The notes: generated from the sequence alone by a model not told the origin. Positions 13,096 to 21,983 are shown, counted from the stretch's first letter. The stretch is DNA of 24,163 bases from Lachnospiraceae bacterium (GCA_021199405.1 JAJQID010000014.1:1-24163); one strand, 5' to 3'. Numbers and translations: made by a program.

Positions 13096-14115
13096 ATGAC
13101 GGACCGCGATACGTCGATCAGAGAACGGCTGGAGCAAAGAGAAAAGGAATATTTGAGTCCATACGCCTCCTTGAGTTGTGAGAGCAGGGGCAGGGAGAGG
13201 GAGGAGGAGCCCTGCGATATCCGTCCCGTTTATCAGAGGGATCGGGACCGCATTCTCCACTGCAAATCCTTCCGGCGGCTGAAGGACAAGACGCAGGTCT
13301 TTCTGACGCCCAACGGCGACCATTACCGAACCCGTCTGACTCATACTCTGGAGGTCTCCCAGATTGCCCGCACCATCGCCAAGGCTCTTCGCATGAACGA
13401 GGACCTGACGGAGGCCATCGCGCTGGGCCATGATCTGGGGCATACGCCCTTCGGACATGCAGGGGAGAGGGCGCTGAACAGGGTTTCGCCCTATGGCTTT
13501 GTGCACAGTGAGCAAAGCGTACGGGTGGTGGAGAAGCTGGAGAAGGATGGGCAGGGGCTGAACCTGAGCTTTGAGGTGCGGGATGGAATCCGCAATCATC
13601 AGACGGCCGGGAAGCCTTCCACTCTGGAGGGGAAGATCGTCCGGCTCTCCGACAAGATCGCCTATATTCACCACGATATGGACGACGCTGTCCGGGCGGG
13701 GGTTTTAAAGGAGGGGGATATTCCGGTGGAAATCCGCAGGGTTCTGGGGGACACCGGCAGCGCCAGGCTGGACCGGATGGTTCATGACATCATCTCAAAC
13801 TCAGAGGGAAAGCCGGACATCGGAATGACCCCGCAGGTGGAGGAGAATATGATGGCGCTGAGGGCGTTCATGTACCGGGAGGTATATGTGAATCCGGTGG
13901 TCAAGGCGGATGAGTTTAAGGCAGAGAAGATGATCGAAGCCCTGTATACATACTATCTGGAGCATTTGCAGGAGCTTCCGGAGTATATTCTGAACGCTTA
14001 TCTGGAGGGGGAGCCGAAGGAGGTTGTGGTCTGTGATTATGTGGCCAGTATGAGTGATAAGTTTGCCATCACTACCTTCCAGAAGCTGTATATTCCCAGA
14101 TCCTGGCAGGGGTAG
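13096..14115 (+). CDS. dgt: dGTPase-like HD-domain dNTP triphosphohydrolase
   Basis: It hydrolyses dNTPs to deoxynucleosides and triphosphate, acting on the dNTP pool. The HD motif is complete: His83 (RLTHT), His112-Asp113 in GHDLGHTPFGH, with His116 and His121, and a later Asp in VRLSDKIAYIHHD. The length of 339 aa fits the short, Clostridia/Firmicutes-type dgt-like subfamily. GAGGAGG lies just before the ATG. In Clostridia this gene is commonly found directly before dnaG and rpoD, as here, which supports a housekeeping role. No confident promoter can be named in the AT-rich stretch between 12955 and 13080. Substrate preference (dGTP or other dNTPs) cannot be told from sequence. Confidence 0.92.
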   Translation: MTDRDTSIRERLEQREKEYLSPYASLSCESRGREREEEPCDIRPVYQRDRDRILHCKSFRRLKDKTQVFLTPNGDHYRTRLTHTLEVSQIARTIAKALRMNEDLTEAIALGHDLGHTPFGHAGERALNRVSPYGFVHSEQSVRVVEKLEKDGQGLNLSFEVRDGIRNHQTAGKPSTLEGKIVRLSDKIAYIHHDMDDAVRAGVLKEGDIPVEIRRVLGDTGSARLDRMVHDIISNSEGKPDIGMTPQVEENMMALRAFMYREVYVNPVVKADEFKAEKMIEALYTYYLEHLQELPEYILNAYLEGEPKEVVVCDYVASMSDKFAITTFQKLYIPRSWQG

Positions 14116-14210
14116 AGACAGTGTGAGAGGGCAGAAGTGGCGGCAGAGCGAACAATAATGCCGGGGCAGGAAGCCTGCGATGTATTACATAAAAGATACT
14201 GATGATACCA

Positions 14211-14392
14211 GGGTCGAAAGGTCAGTAATGGAACGCTTGCGTTCCAATTACTGACTTTGCGACCCGCCAAAACATGAGAAAGTAGCCATTTTTCGTAGAA
14301 AAATGAGCGGATTTCGAATGTTTTGAGGATTTCGAGAGCGCAAAGCGCGAAGAAATCCGAGGTATCATATGGGGGCAAATACTTTTGACCCC
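14211..14392. repeat. Complex palindromic intergenic repeat between dgt and dnaG
   Basis: The 353-bp gap before dnaG is packed with inverted repeats. The largest is 14211-14265, a stem of about 26 bp (outer GGGTCG/CGACCC, inner GTCAGTAAT/ATTACTGAC and GGAACGC/GCGTTCC) with a tiny loop. CATTTTTC/GAAAAATG follows at 14287-14305, then CGGATTTC/GAAATCCG at 14308-14359 and GGGG...CCCC at 14371-14392. No T-run follows the large stem. The second palindrome and its AGTAGC flank also occur in the cysD leader, so this is a dispersed repeat, probably MITE-like or REP-like. Confidence 0.75.
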
Positions 14393-14468
14393 GACATCAT
14401 ACTGATCAGAGATACTATGAGAAAAGCGCTCCGTGGCGGGAGACATGCCGGGGCGAAAGAGGGGAAAT

Positions 14469-16241
14469 GTGTACTATTCAGAGGAGATTATAGAGGAAGT
14501 CAGGACCAAGAATGACATTGTGGATGTCATCGGCGCCTCGGTGAAGCTGCAGAAGCGGGGAAGCTCTTATTTTGGACTGTGCCCTTTTCACAATGAAAAG
14601 AGCCCGTCCTTCTCCGTGTCCGGACAAAAGCAGATGTATTACTGCTTTGGCTGCGGCGCCGGCGGCAATGTGATCACCTTTGTCATGAATTATGAAAATT
14701 ATTCCTTCCAGGAGGCGCTGCGGTATCTGGCCGAGCGGGCGGGGGTGACGCTTCCCGAGGAGGAGGATTCCGGGGAAAGCCGTCAGAGGCAGAGCAGGAG
14801 GGCGCTTTTGCTGCAGATCAATAAGGAGGCGGCCCGGTATTTCTGTCATCAGCTCCGATCCCCGAGAGGGAAGCCTGGATATGAGTATCTGAGCGGCAGG
14901 GGCCTGTCGGAGGAGACCATCAGGCATTTTGGACTGGGTTTTTCCAGTAAGATTCCCGGGGATCTGACGGCTTATCTGAGAGAGAAGGGATACAGCGATG
15001 AGATGCTGGTGGAGGCGGGACTGTGCGCTTATGATGAGAACAGGGGCTTTCATGACAAATTCTGGAACCGGGTCATGTTCCCTATCATGGATATCAACAA
15101 CCGGGTCATCGGCTTTGGCGGCCGGGTCATGGGAGACGGAAAGCCCAAGTATCTGAACAGTCCGGAAACTCCCATTTTTGATAAGAGCCGCAATCTGTAC
15201 GGGCTGAATTATGCCCGGACCAGCCGGGCGGGGAATCTGATCCTCTGCGAGGGCTACATGGATGTCATTGCCATGCATCAGGCGGGCTTTACACAGGCGG
15301 TAGCCTCTCTGGGAACAGCATTTACCTCCGGACAGGCATCCCTGATCCGACGGTATGCCCAGGAGGTGCTGTTAGCCTATGACAGCGACGGCGCGGGGGT
15401 GAACGCGGCGCTTCGGGCTATCGGCATTTTGAAGGAGGCCGGACTTTCCGGAAGAGTGATCAATCTGGAGCCCTATAAGGATCCGGATGAGTTTATTAAG
15501 AATCTGGGGCAGGAGGCTTTTCAGGAGAGAATCCGCAAGGCGGAGGACGGCTTTTTATTCGAAATCCGGATGCTGCGGCGGGGGTTTCAGACGGAGGATC
15601 CGGCGCAGAAGACAAGGTTTGAAATGGAGCTTGCCCGAAGGCTTTCCGCGATCGAGAATGAGATCGAGCGGGAGAATTATCTGACAGCCACCGCCAGGGA
15701 ATATTTTATTGATCCGGAGCTTCTGCGTCGGATGGTGAGAAATCTGGCGGCCGCGGGAGGGCAGGTGAAGCCCGTGGAGCGTCCAAGGAGCACAGCAGGG
15801 AAAAAACAGACCGCGGAGGATAACCGCAAAAGAACCCAGCGCACGCTGCTCACCTGGATCGCCGATGAGCCGGAAATCTACGGTAAGATCAAAAAGTATA
15901 TACAGCCCGAGGATTTTACGGACGAGCTTTACCGCCGGGTGGCGGAGCTGCTTTTTGAAGGACTTGAGCAGGGGCGCTGCGACCCTGCCGGTATCATCTC
16001 CCGATTTGAGGATGAGGAGGAGCAGCGCCTGGTGGCGTTGATTTTTCACACCCGGCTGGAAGGAATAGACAATCCGCAGCAAAAGGAAAAGGCGCTGAAG
16101 GAAATTCTGTATGCGGTAAAACAAAGCAGCTGCGAATATTACGCGGAGAAACAGGGAACGGATATCAACGCCTTAAAGCAGCTTGTTGCCGCAAGACGCG
16201 CTCTGGAAGAGATTCCCAAAGTGCATATTCTTTTTACGTAA
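14469..16241 (+). CDS. dnaG: DNA primase
   Basis: DnaG makes RNA primers at the replication fork. The N-terminal zinc-binding domain has CPFH (Cys38, His41) and CFGC (Cys59, Cys62). The RNA polymerase core has the DKF..RVMFPI segment and a Toprim subdomain with CEGYMDVI and AYDSDGAG. The C-terminal residues about 440-590 are the helicase-binding part. I choose GTG 14469, with AGGGG 4 nt upstream, because the protein then begins MYYSEEIIEEV as clostridial primases do. Upstream in-frame starts at 14433 (GTG) and 14445 (ATG) are possible but would add 12 or 8 unlike residues. It lies in the dgt-dnaG-rpoD cluster. Confidence 0.96.
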   Translation: MYYSEEIIEEVRTKNDIVDVIGASVKLQKRGSSYFGLCPFHNEKSPSFSVSGQKQMYYCFGCGAGGNVITFVMNYENYSFQEALRYLAERAGVTLPEEEDSGESRQRQSRRALLLQINKEAARYFCHQLRSPRGKPGYEYLSGRGLSEETIRHFGLGFSSKIPGDLTAYLREKGYSDEMLVEAGLCAYDENRGFHDKFWNRVMFPIMDINNRVIGFGGRVMGDGKPKYLNSPETPIFDKSRNLYGLNYARTSRAGNLILCEGYMDVIAMHQAGFTQAVASLGTAFTSGQASLIRRYAQEVLLAYDSDGAGVNAALRAIGILKEAGLSGRVINLEPYKDPDEFIKNLGQEAFQERIRKAEDGFLFEIRMLRRGFQTEDPAQKTRFEMELARRLSAIENEIERENYLTATAREYFIDPELLRRMVRNLAAAGGQVKPVERPRSTAGKKQTAEDNRKRTQRTLLTWIADEPEIYGKIKKYIQPEDFTDELYRRVAELLFEGLEQGRCDPAGIISRFEDEEEQRLVALIFHTRLEGIDNPQQKEKALKEILYAVKQSSCEYYAEKQGTDINALKQLVAARRALEEIPKVHILFT

Positions 16242-16277
16242 GCTTATACTATTTAAATAATGGAAGGATGGACCATC

Positions 16278-17396
16278 ATGGACGAAAACACAATGGCAAA
16301 GTACGAGGAGAAGGTCAAGGCGCTGCTGGCTCTTGGCAAGTCCAAAAAGAACATACTGGAATTTACGGAAGTGACTGAGTTTATGGCGGAGCTCAACCTG
16401 ACGCCGGAGCAGCTGGATCGGGTGGTGGAAAGCCTGGAGCGCAGCGGTATTGATGTGCTTCGGATTCCCGCTGACGACGATATGGATATGATTGACGAGG
16501 ATATTCTGCTCAATGATGAGGACGCCGTTGACATAGAGAATATTGACCTGACCGTGCCGGACGGCGTCAGCACAGAGGATCCGGTCAGAATGTATTTAAA
16601 GGAAATCGGCAAAGTCCCTCTTCTGACCGCGGAGGAGGAGATTGAACTGGCCAAGAGGATGGAAGAAGGAGACGAGGAGGCCAAAAAGCGTCTGGCGGAG
16701 GCCAACCTGCGCCTGGTAGTCAGCATTGCCAAGCGCTATGTGGGCAGGGGAATGCTCTTCCTTGACCTGATTCAGGAGGGAAATCTGGGTCTGATCAAGG
16801 CAGTGGAGAAGTTTGATTACCGCAAGGGCTACAAGTTTTCCACCTACGCTACCTGGTGGATTCGCCAGGCGATTACCCGTGCCATCGCCGATCAGGCCCG
16901 GACTATCCGTATTCCGGTTCACATGGTGGAGACCATCAACAAGCTGATCCGCGTCAGCAGACAGCTGTTACAGGATCTGGGGAGGGAGCCTACCCCGGAG
17001 GAGATCGCCGCGGAGATGGATATGCCTGTGGAGCGTGTCCGTGAGATCATCAAAATCAGCCAGGAGCCGGTTTCCCTGGAGACGCCCATCGGCGAGGAGG
17101 AGGACAGCCATCTGGCGGATTTCATTCAGGATGAGAATGTGCCCGTACCCGCCGAGGCGGCCGCCAATACCATGTTAAAGGAACAGCTGGACGAGGTCCT
17201 GCAGACGCTGACAGAGAGGGAGCAGAAGGTGCTTCGCCTGCGCTTTGGCCTGGACGACGGTAAGGCCCGCACGCTGGAGGAGGTAGGCAAGGAGTTTAAC
17301 GTCACCCGTGAGCGTATCCGCCAGATTGAGGCCAAGGCCCTGAGAAAGCTGCGCCACCCCAGCAGAAGCCGGAAGCTGAAGGATTACCTGGATTGA
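16278..17396 (+). CDS. rpoD: RNA polymerase major sigma factor
   Basis: This is the primary sigma factor (SigA/RpoD) that directs RNA polymerase to housekeeping promoters such as those at 8708 and 12926. A short region 1.1 (about residues 1-75) is followed by region 1.2 (DPVRMYLKEIG) and region 2 with NLRLVVSIAKRY and the -10-binding FSTYATWWIRQAITRAI. Region 3 and region 4.2 with TLEEVGKEFNVTRERIRQIE follow, ending SRKLKDYLD. The length of 372 aa is typical of Firmicutes. I choose ATG 16278, with GGAAGGATGG upstream. An in-frame ATG at 16260 adds six residues and lies inside the probable ribosome site region. It starts 36 bp after dnaG. Confidence 0.97.
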   Translation: MDENTMAKYEEKVKALLALGKSKKNILEFTEVTEFMAELNLTPEQLDRVVESLERSGIDVLRIPADDDMDMIDEDILLNDEDAVDIENIDLTVPDGVSTEDPVRMYLKEIGKVPLLTAEEEIELAKRMEEGDEEAKKRLAEANLRLVVSIAKRYVGRGMLFLDLIQEGNLGLIKAVEKFDYRKGYKFSTYATWWIRQAITRAIADQARTIRIPVHMVETINKLIRVSRQLLQDLGREPTPEEIAAEMDMPVERVREIIKISQEPVSLETPIGEEEDSHLADFIQDENVPVPAEAAANTMLKEQLDEVLQTLTEREQKVLRLRFGLDDGKARTLEEVGKEFNVTRERIRQIEAKALRKLRHPSRSRKLKDYLD

Positions 17397-17432
17397 GGAC
17401 GGCTCTTTTGGCTGTCGGGAATAATTTTACCT

Positions 17433-17528
17433 ATGACAAAGGCAACCAGAATCATAATTATCATATTGCAGATATTGTCCTGGACATTGCTGGCCTGTGC
17501 CTGGCGGGTTCCGGGCTTCGCGGACTAG
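17433..17528 (+). other. N-terminal segment of the DUF3810 gene, ending in an in-frame amber codon
   Basis: ATG 17433 opens a frame encoding a basic start and a hydrophobic helix (MTKATRIIIIILQILS...) that reads through FAD and stops at TAG 17526-17528. The next codons in the same frame are TGG GCG TCT CAT GTG, continuing straight into the 17541-18656 gene. In relatives, as I recall the family, a Trp follows the FxD motif, so TGG to TAG by one transition would explain the stop. A Shine-Dalgarno is weak (GGGA, 11 nt upstream). Confidence 0.7.
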
Positions 17529-17540
17529 TGGGCGTCTCAT

Positions 17541-18656
17541 GTGTTCCGATGGTGGACGGCTGTGGCCGGAACGGCCTTTGGAGTATTTCCCTTTTCCGTG
17601 GCGGAGTTTGCAATTTATCTGTTGGTAATCTGGGTGGTGGGAAGCCTGGCACTGGCAATAGGACAGATTTGCAGAAGTCATGGAAGAAAAGCCTCAGAAA
17701 CACCGGAAATGACAGATGCCGCCGGAGAGCGGACAGGGGAACAGGACTGTGGGGACGGAAGCAAAATCAACGTTTCGAAAACTTGCAGGAAGAAACGGGC
17801 TTTATGGAGAAGCGAAGCATTAAGACCTCCTGGCTCGTGGAGCATGAGAGTCCTGCTGGCAGCGTCCATTCTCTGGTTTCTGTTCGTGACCTGCAGCGGC
17901 ATCAACTATCAGAGAACCTCCTTTACAGACAGCGCCGGGATCGAGATGCAGGAATATACATTGACGGAGTTAAAGGGAACCTGTCTGTGGCTGACAGAGA
18001 TGGTGAATGAGTATGCGGCTCAGGTGCAGCGGGATGAGGACGGCGTTATGCAGCTGTCATTAACGCAGTATGCAGCCGGGCAGCTGGCGGCTCAGGCCAT
18101 GGAAGGGCTGGGAGATACATATCCGCTTCTGTCAGGAAGTTATCCAACGCCGAAGCCGGTGACATTTTCCGGAATATTGTCGGTGTTGAGTCTGACGGGC
18201 GTGTATTCTCCCCTGACCATCGAGGCCAACTATAACCGGGAGATGACGGCGTACAATATCCCTTTTTCCATGTGCCATGAGCTTTCCCATCTGCGGGGCT
18301 TTATGCAGGAGCAGGAGGCCAATTATATTGCCTTTCTGGCGTGTACAGGTTCGGAGAACGCGGATTTTTGCTACAGCGGCTATATGCTGGCGTGGATTCA
18401 GTGCACCAATGCGCTGTATGACGCCAGTCGGGAGGACTGGAGCGAGGTGCGCGCGCTTCTGACGGAGGAGGTGCAGATTGACCTGACGGCGAACAGTGCG
18501 TTCTGGAATACCCATGAGGGCGTGCTTTCGGAGGTGTCGGATCAGGTCAATGACACTTATCTGAAGGCCAACGGACAAAGCGACGGGGTGCTCAGCTATG
18601 AGAAGGTGGTGGATCTGCTGGTCAGCTATTGGATGGAAAACTGTGGAGATATTTAA
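17541..18656 (+). CDS. DUF3810-type membrane metalloprotein, cut from its N-terminus by a nonsense codon
   Basis: The protein has a membrane segment at residues about 13-42 (GVFPFSVAEFAIYLLVIW), a hydrophilic loop of about 60 residues and a second helix at 103-120. The large C-terminal part contains HELSH (246-250) with Glu259 downstream, a zinc-metallopeptidase-like HExxH site. The motifs match DUF3810, a family of unknown function in Firmicutes and Bacteroidetes. The frame is open back to TAG 17526, and upstream of that the same frame encodes the missing first helix from ATG 17433. GTG 17541 is the first possible restart but has no ribosome site. The gene is therefore either a recent pseudogene, a read-through gene or a sequencing artefact. 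The remaining 371 codons show no further damage. Confidence 0.75.
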   Translation: MFRWWTAVAGTAFGVFPFSVAEFAIYLLVIWVVGSLALAIGQICRSHGRKASETPEMTDAAGERTGEQDCGDGSKINVSKTCRKKRALWRSEALRPPGSWSMRVLLAASILWFLFVTCSGINYQRTSFTDSAGIEMQEYTLTELKGTCLWLTEMVNEYAAQVQRDEDGVMQLSLTQYAAGQLAAQAMEGLGDTYPLLSGSYPTPKPVTFSGILSVLSLTGVYSPLTIEANYNREMTAYNIPFSMCHELSHLRGFMQEQEANYIAFLACTGSENADFCYSGYMLAWIQCTNALYDASREDWSEVRALLTEEVQIDLTANSAFWNTHEGVLSEVSDQVNDTYLKANGQSDGVLSYEKVVDLLVSYWMENCGDI

Positions 18657-18697
18657 AGAAAAGGAAAACTACAGGCAGAAAAGCAGAGGGGGCATTT

Positions 18698-19495
18698 GTG
18701 CAGAGAAAGGTTGAGAGCTTATTACCGAAACGTCTGTCAGCGGCAGCAGAGCTGGTTCCGCTTAGCGGCATAGTCTGCGATATCGGCTGCGATCACGGAT
18801 ATCTTTCCATTTTTCTTTTGCAGCAGGGGAAAGCAAGTCACCTGATCGCCATGGATGTCAATCAGGGTCCTCTGGAGCGGGCAAGGGAAAACGCCCGGAT
18901 TTTCGGGCTGGAAGAGCAAATGGAGTGCCGGCTTTCAGATGGGCTTGCAAAGGTGGAGCCAGGGGAAGCGGACTTTTTTGTCTGCGCCGGTATGGGCGGC
19001 AGGCTGATAATGAAAATAATGTCGGATTATCCGGAGACGACGGCCTCCATGAAAGGCGCACTGCTGCAGCCACAGTCGGATATCGGCCAGGTGCGCCGTT
19101 TTGTGTATAAGCTGGGCTGGCATATTGAAAAGGAAGATATTGTGTTTGAGGAGGACGGCGGGGAAAGGAAAACGGGAAAATATTATCCCATGTTTCTGGC
19201 GCTGCCCGGTCGGGAGGATCTGCCCTCAGACGCAGAGCTGGCTTATGGAAGCCTTTTAAAACAAAAAAATCCGGATGTTTTGCAGGATTTCCTGCATTAT
19301 CAGTTAAAAATAAGAGAAGAAGCGAAGACCCAGGTGCAGAATGGCACTACTAAGAGGGCCCGGGAAAGACTTATTCAGCTGAATAAGAGGACAGACAAAA
19401 TAAAAGAGGTTCTGTCACAAATGCGAATAACAGGGCGAAGAATAAGGGAAAAGAAACTGCCTGTTGCCGAATGGAATGATTTGTATACAGGATGA
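18698..19495 (+). CDS. trmK: tRNA (adenine22-N1)-methyltransferase
   Basis: It methylates N1 of A22 in tRNA using S-adenosylmethionine, acting in the cytoplasm. A Rossmann-type domain has SAM motif I VCDIGCDHGYLS (residues 27-38), AMDVNQGPLERA and the catalytic-region CAGMGGRL. A helical C-terminal part (about 180-265) is the family's coiled-coil-like extension. The start is GTG 18698, with GAGGGGG 5 nt upstream. The open frame extends to 18629, overlapping the end of the previous gene, but those 23 residues are unlike the family. At 265 aa it is slightly long. The trmK then nif3-family order (as in yqfN-yqfO of Bacillus) supports the call. Confidence 0.93.
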   Translation: MQRKVESLLPKRLSAAAELVPLSGIVCDIGCDHGYLSIFLLQQGKASHLIAMDVNQGPLERARENARIFGLEEQMECRLSDGLAKVEPGEADFFVCAGMGGRLIMKIMSDYPETTASMKGALLQPQSDIGQVRRFVYKLGWHIEKEDIVFEEDGGERKTGKYYPMFLALPGREDLPSDAELAYGSLLKQKNPDVLQDFLHYQLKIREEAKTQVQNGTTKRARERLIQLNKRTDKIKEVLSQMRITGRRIREKKLPVAEWNDLYTG

Positions 19496-19581
19496 ACCGG
19501 AAATTGGCAGCCGGAGAATAAAGAGCCGGAAAATGGAATAAACTGTTTTGGTAATATCTACGAAAGAAAAGGGCAAAAACG

Positions 19582-20364
19582 ATGACGTGTAAAGAGGTTA
19601 TGCAGTGGCTGGAGCAGCTCTCGCCGGTCAGTTTTGCTGAGGAGTGGGACAATGTGGGACTGCTTGTGGGCCGACAGGAAAAAAATGTGGAGAGGGTGCT
19701 GCTCTGTCTGGATGTGACAGAGAGCATCATTGAACAGGCCATCCGCGAGGACGCGGATATGATTGTCAGCCATCATCCGATGATTTTCAGACCTTTGAAG
19801 AGGATCACCGGCGAGGATGTTTTTCAGAACAGGATTCTGCAGCTGATACAGGCGGACATTTGTGTGTACGCCATGCATACCAACTTTGATGTGATGGGTA
19901 TGGCAGACGAGGCGGCGGAGCGGCTGGAGCTTCTGAATTCTCAGGTGCTTCAGGTGACCTATGAGGATGAGATCGCCACGGAGGGCATCGGCAGGGTCGG
20001 GCAGCTGATGGAGCCCATGGCGCTTCGGGATGTGGCGCTGTCGGTGAAAAGCGCGTTCCATGTGGAGAAGGTGAAGGTTTTTGGAGACGCCGAGGATATC
20101 TGCTGTACGGTGGCTGTCTGTCCCGGCAGCGGAAAGGATCTGGCCCTGGATGCAGTAAAAAGCGGCGCAGATGTGTTTGTCACGGGGGATATTGACCATC
20201 ATACCGGCATCGATCTGGTGGCCCAGGGAGTGAATGTCATTGACGCGGGACATTTTGGAATTGAAAAATTATTTAAACCATACATGAAGGATTATCTTGC
20301 CCGGATGCTGCCGCAGCTGACGGTGATACAGGCGAGAGAAGAGGAGCCGTTCTGGTATACGTAA
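19582..20364 (+). CDS. Nif3-like dinuclear metal-centre protein
   Basis: This belongs to the YqfO/YbgI/NIF3 family, toroidal hexamers with a two-metal centre. The true function is unsettled; some are annotated GTP cyclohydrolase I type 2. Metal ligands are visible: the His pair in SHHP (64-65), the MHTNFD segment, GDIDHH and the C-terminal DAGHFGIE. The length of 260 aa is the short form, without the PII-like insert found in Bacillus YqfO. AAGGG precedes the ATG weakly, about 8 nt upstream. It follows trmK by 86 bp, and the two are usually neighbours in Firmicutes. It ends before a palindromic repeat block. Confidence 0.92.
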   Translation: MTCKEVMQWLEQLSPVSFAEEWDNVGLLVGRQEKNVERVLLCLDVTESIIEQAIREDADMIVSHHPMIFRPLKRITGEDVFQNRILQLIQADICVYAMHTNFDVMGMADEAAERLELLNSQVLQVTYEDEIATEGIGRVGQLMEPMALRDVALSVKSAFHVEKVKVFGDAEDICCTVAVCPGSGKDLALDAVKSGADVFVTGDIDHHTGIDLVAQGVNVIDAGHFGIEKLFKPYMKDYLARMLPQLTVIQAREEEPFWYT

Positions 20365-20375
20365 TTCAAATCTTA

Positions 20376-20444
20376 GCCCCGTAAGGGGCGGGAAAGCACG
20401 CAAAGCGGGCGAGATTGCGCATGTGAGACACCCGTAAGGGCGTC
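20376..20444. repeat. Palindromic GTAA-loop repeats between nif3 and the kinase gene
   Basis: GCCCC-GTAA-GGGGC (20376-20389) and GACACCC-GTAA-GGGCGTC (20427-20444, one mismatch) are two hairpins with the same GTAA loop, separated by 37 bp that contain GATTGCGCATG. No T-run follows, so they are poor terminators. A similar GATTGCGAATG and a CCCTACGGG hairpin occur in the cysD leader, suggesting a family of short dispersed repeats. Confidence 0.55.
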
Positions 20445-20485
20445 CCGTTGAGGAAAAGCGGATATGATATTAAGGAGAGATTTTC

Positions 20486-21973
20486 ATGGAAAAAAGAACA
20501 TACACTGCAAGTGAATACCGCGCTTACGTCAGCACTGCCATTCTGCTTCTGTGCCGGGCTGTGGCTGATGTAGTGGATTATGATGCCTCCAGGAGCTGTT
20601 TTGTGGATTACACCATCGGCAATGCTTATTTTGTGAGAACCAGGACCGGAAGGAGCTTTGATCAGGAGCTTTTGAATAAGATTAAGGAGCGAATGATCGC
20701 CTACAGTACCACCGGTGCGAGGGTCGAGACCACTCATTTTCCGAAGGAAGAGGCTGTAAGGGTGATGCAGGATGAGAAGCTGGATGAAATTGCCAGGCTC
20801 TTCAAATACCGCCGCAGCGGGGGTATCAATCTGCGCAGCCTGAATGGATATTATGACTATTATTATGGTCCCTGCCTGGAGGAGGTCTCCCGGATCAGGA
20901 ACTTTGACCTTGTGGAGGGAAAGGGCGGGTTCTTTCTGGTGCTGCCTGCCAGGGAGGACATGGATACTCTGGTTCCTTACACACCCCGTCCCAGGCTGGA
21001 GGCTACTTTAGAGGAATCCCACCGGTGGTATGAGCAGGTGGGGATCGAGACAGTGGGGGATCTGAACGATAAGATCTGTGAGGGCAATATCAGTGATCTG
21101 ATTCTGGTGCAGGAGGCGGAGCAGGAGCGCAAGATTGCCCAGATTGCCCAGATGATCGCTGCCAGGGAGGGTGTTCGTTTTGTCATGATTGCGGGACCGT
21201 CCAGCTCCGGTAAGACAACCTTCAGTCATCGGCTTTCCATTCAGCTGAGAACCATCGGCAAGAAGCCTCATCCCATCGCGCTGGACGATTATTTCCTGAA
21301 CAGGAAGGATACGCCTCTGGACGAGGAAGGGAAACCCAACTATGAATGTCTGGAAGCTCTGGATGTGGAGCTGTTTAATCAGGATATGATCGCCCTGTTA
21401 AGCGGGCAGGAGGTGGAGCTTCCTACCTTCAATTTTATTACCGGCTGTCGGGAATACAACGGAAAGCGTCTGAAGCTTGGAGAGGATGATATTCTGGTGC
21501 TGGAGGGGATTCACGGCCTGAATGACAAATTATCTTATACTCTGCCGGCGGAAAGTAAATTCAAGATCTATATCAGCGCACTGACCAGCCTGAATGTGGA
21601 TTCTCATAATCGTATTCCCTCCACAGACAATCGTATGCTGCGCCGTATTGTCAGGGACGCGGCTACCCGGGGCATGAACGCCTCCTACACCATTCAGATG
21701 TGGCCTTCCGTGCGCCGGGGGGAGGAGCAGTACATCTTTCCCTTCCAGGAGGAGGCGGATGTGATGTTCAATTCTGCTCTGGTCTATGAGCTGGCCGTTT
21801 TGAAGCAGTTTGCGGAGCCGCTGCTGTTTCGCATAGGTCCTGATGACCCCTCCTACAATGAGGCTACCCGGCTTTTGAAGTTTCTGGATTATTTTCTGGG
21901 TGTCAGCAGTGAAAAGCTGCCCAACAACAGCATTTGCCGGGAGTTTGTGGGCGGGAGCTGCTTTCAGATATAA
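20486..21973 (+). CDS. Uridine-kinase-like nucleoside kinase
   Basis: The C-terminal half (residues about 230-450) is a P-loop kinase of the uridine kinase/phosphoribulokinase family. It has Walker A GPSSSGKTT (237-245), ALDDYFLNR and VLEGIHGLN. The N-terminal half (1-200) resembles the ThrRS-like accessory region common to long clostridial members of this family, including a GGY/YYDYYYGP-type segment. Members often carry a further TGS domain at the N-terminus; here, at 495 aa, it seems absent. AAGGAGA lies 8 nt before the ATG. The reaction is presumably phosphorylation of uridine or another nucleoside with a NTP, but the substrate has not been shown for this subfamily. The gene converges on lysR with only 10 bp between the stops. 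Confidence 0.85.
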   Translation: MEKRTYTASEYRAYVSTAILLLCRAVADVVDYDASRSCFVDYTIGNAYFVRTRTGRSFDQELLNKIKERMIAYSTTGARVETTHFPKEEAVRVMQDEKLDEIARLFKYRRSGGINLRSLNGYYDYYYGPCLEEVSRIRNFDLVEGKGGFFLVLPAREDMDTLVPYTPRPRLEATLEESHRWYEQVGIETVGDLNDKICEGNISDLILVQEAEQERKIAQIAQMIAAREGVRFVMIAGPSSSGKTTFSHRLSIQLRTIGKKPHPIALDDYFLNRKDTPLDEEGKPNYECLEALDVELFNQDMIALLSGQEVELPTFNFITGCREYNGKRLKLGEDDILVLEGIHGLNDKLSYTLPAESKFKIYISALTSLNVDSHNRIPSTDNRMLRRIVRDAATRGMNASYTIQMWPSVRRGEEQYIFPFQEEADVMFNSALVYELAVLKQFAEPLLFRIGPDDPSYNEATRLLKFLDYFLGVSSEKLPNNSICREFVGGSCFQI

Positions 21974-21983
21974 AGAAGTGTCA

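Noticed and set aside
14211..14265. Large hairpin as an intrinsic terminator after dgt
   Set aside because: There is no run of T on either side, and the structure is part of a longer repeat block.
17393..18010. 205-codon plus-strand frame after rpoD
   Set aside because: It overlaps the DUF3810 gene in another frame. Its peptide is Arg/Gly-rich without motifs, whereas the 17433/17541 frame carries membrane helices and HELSH.
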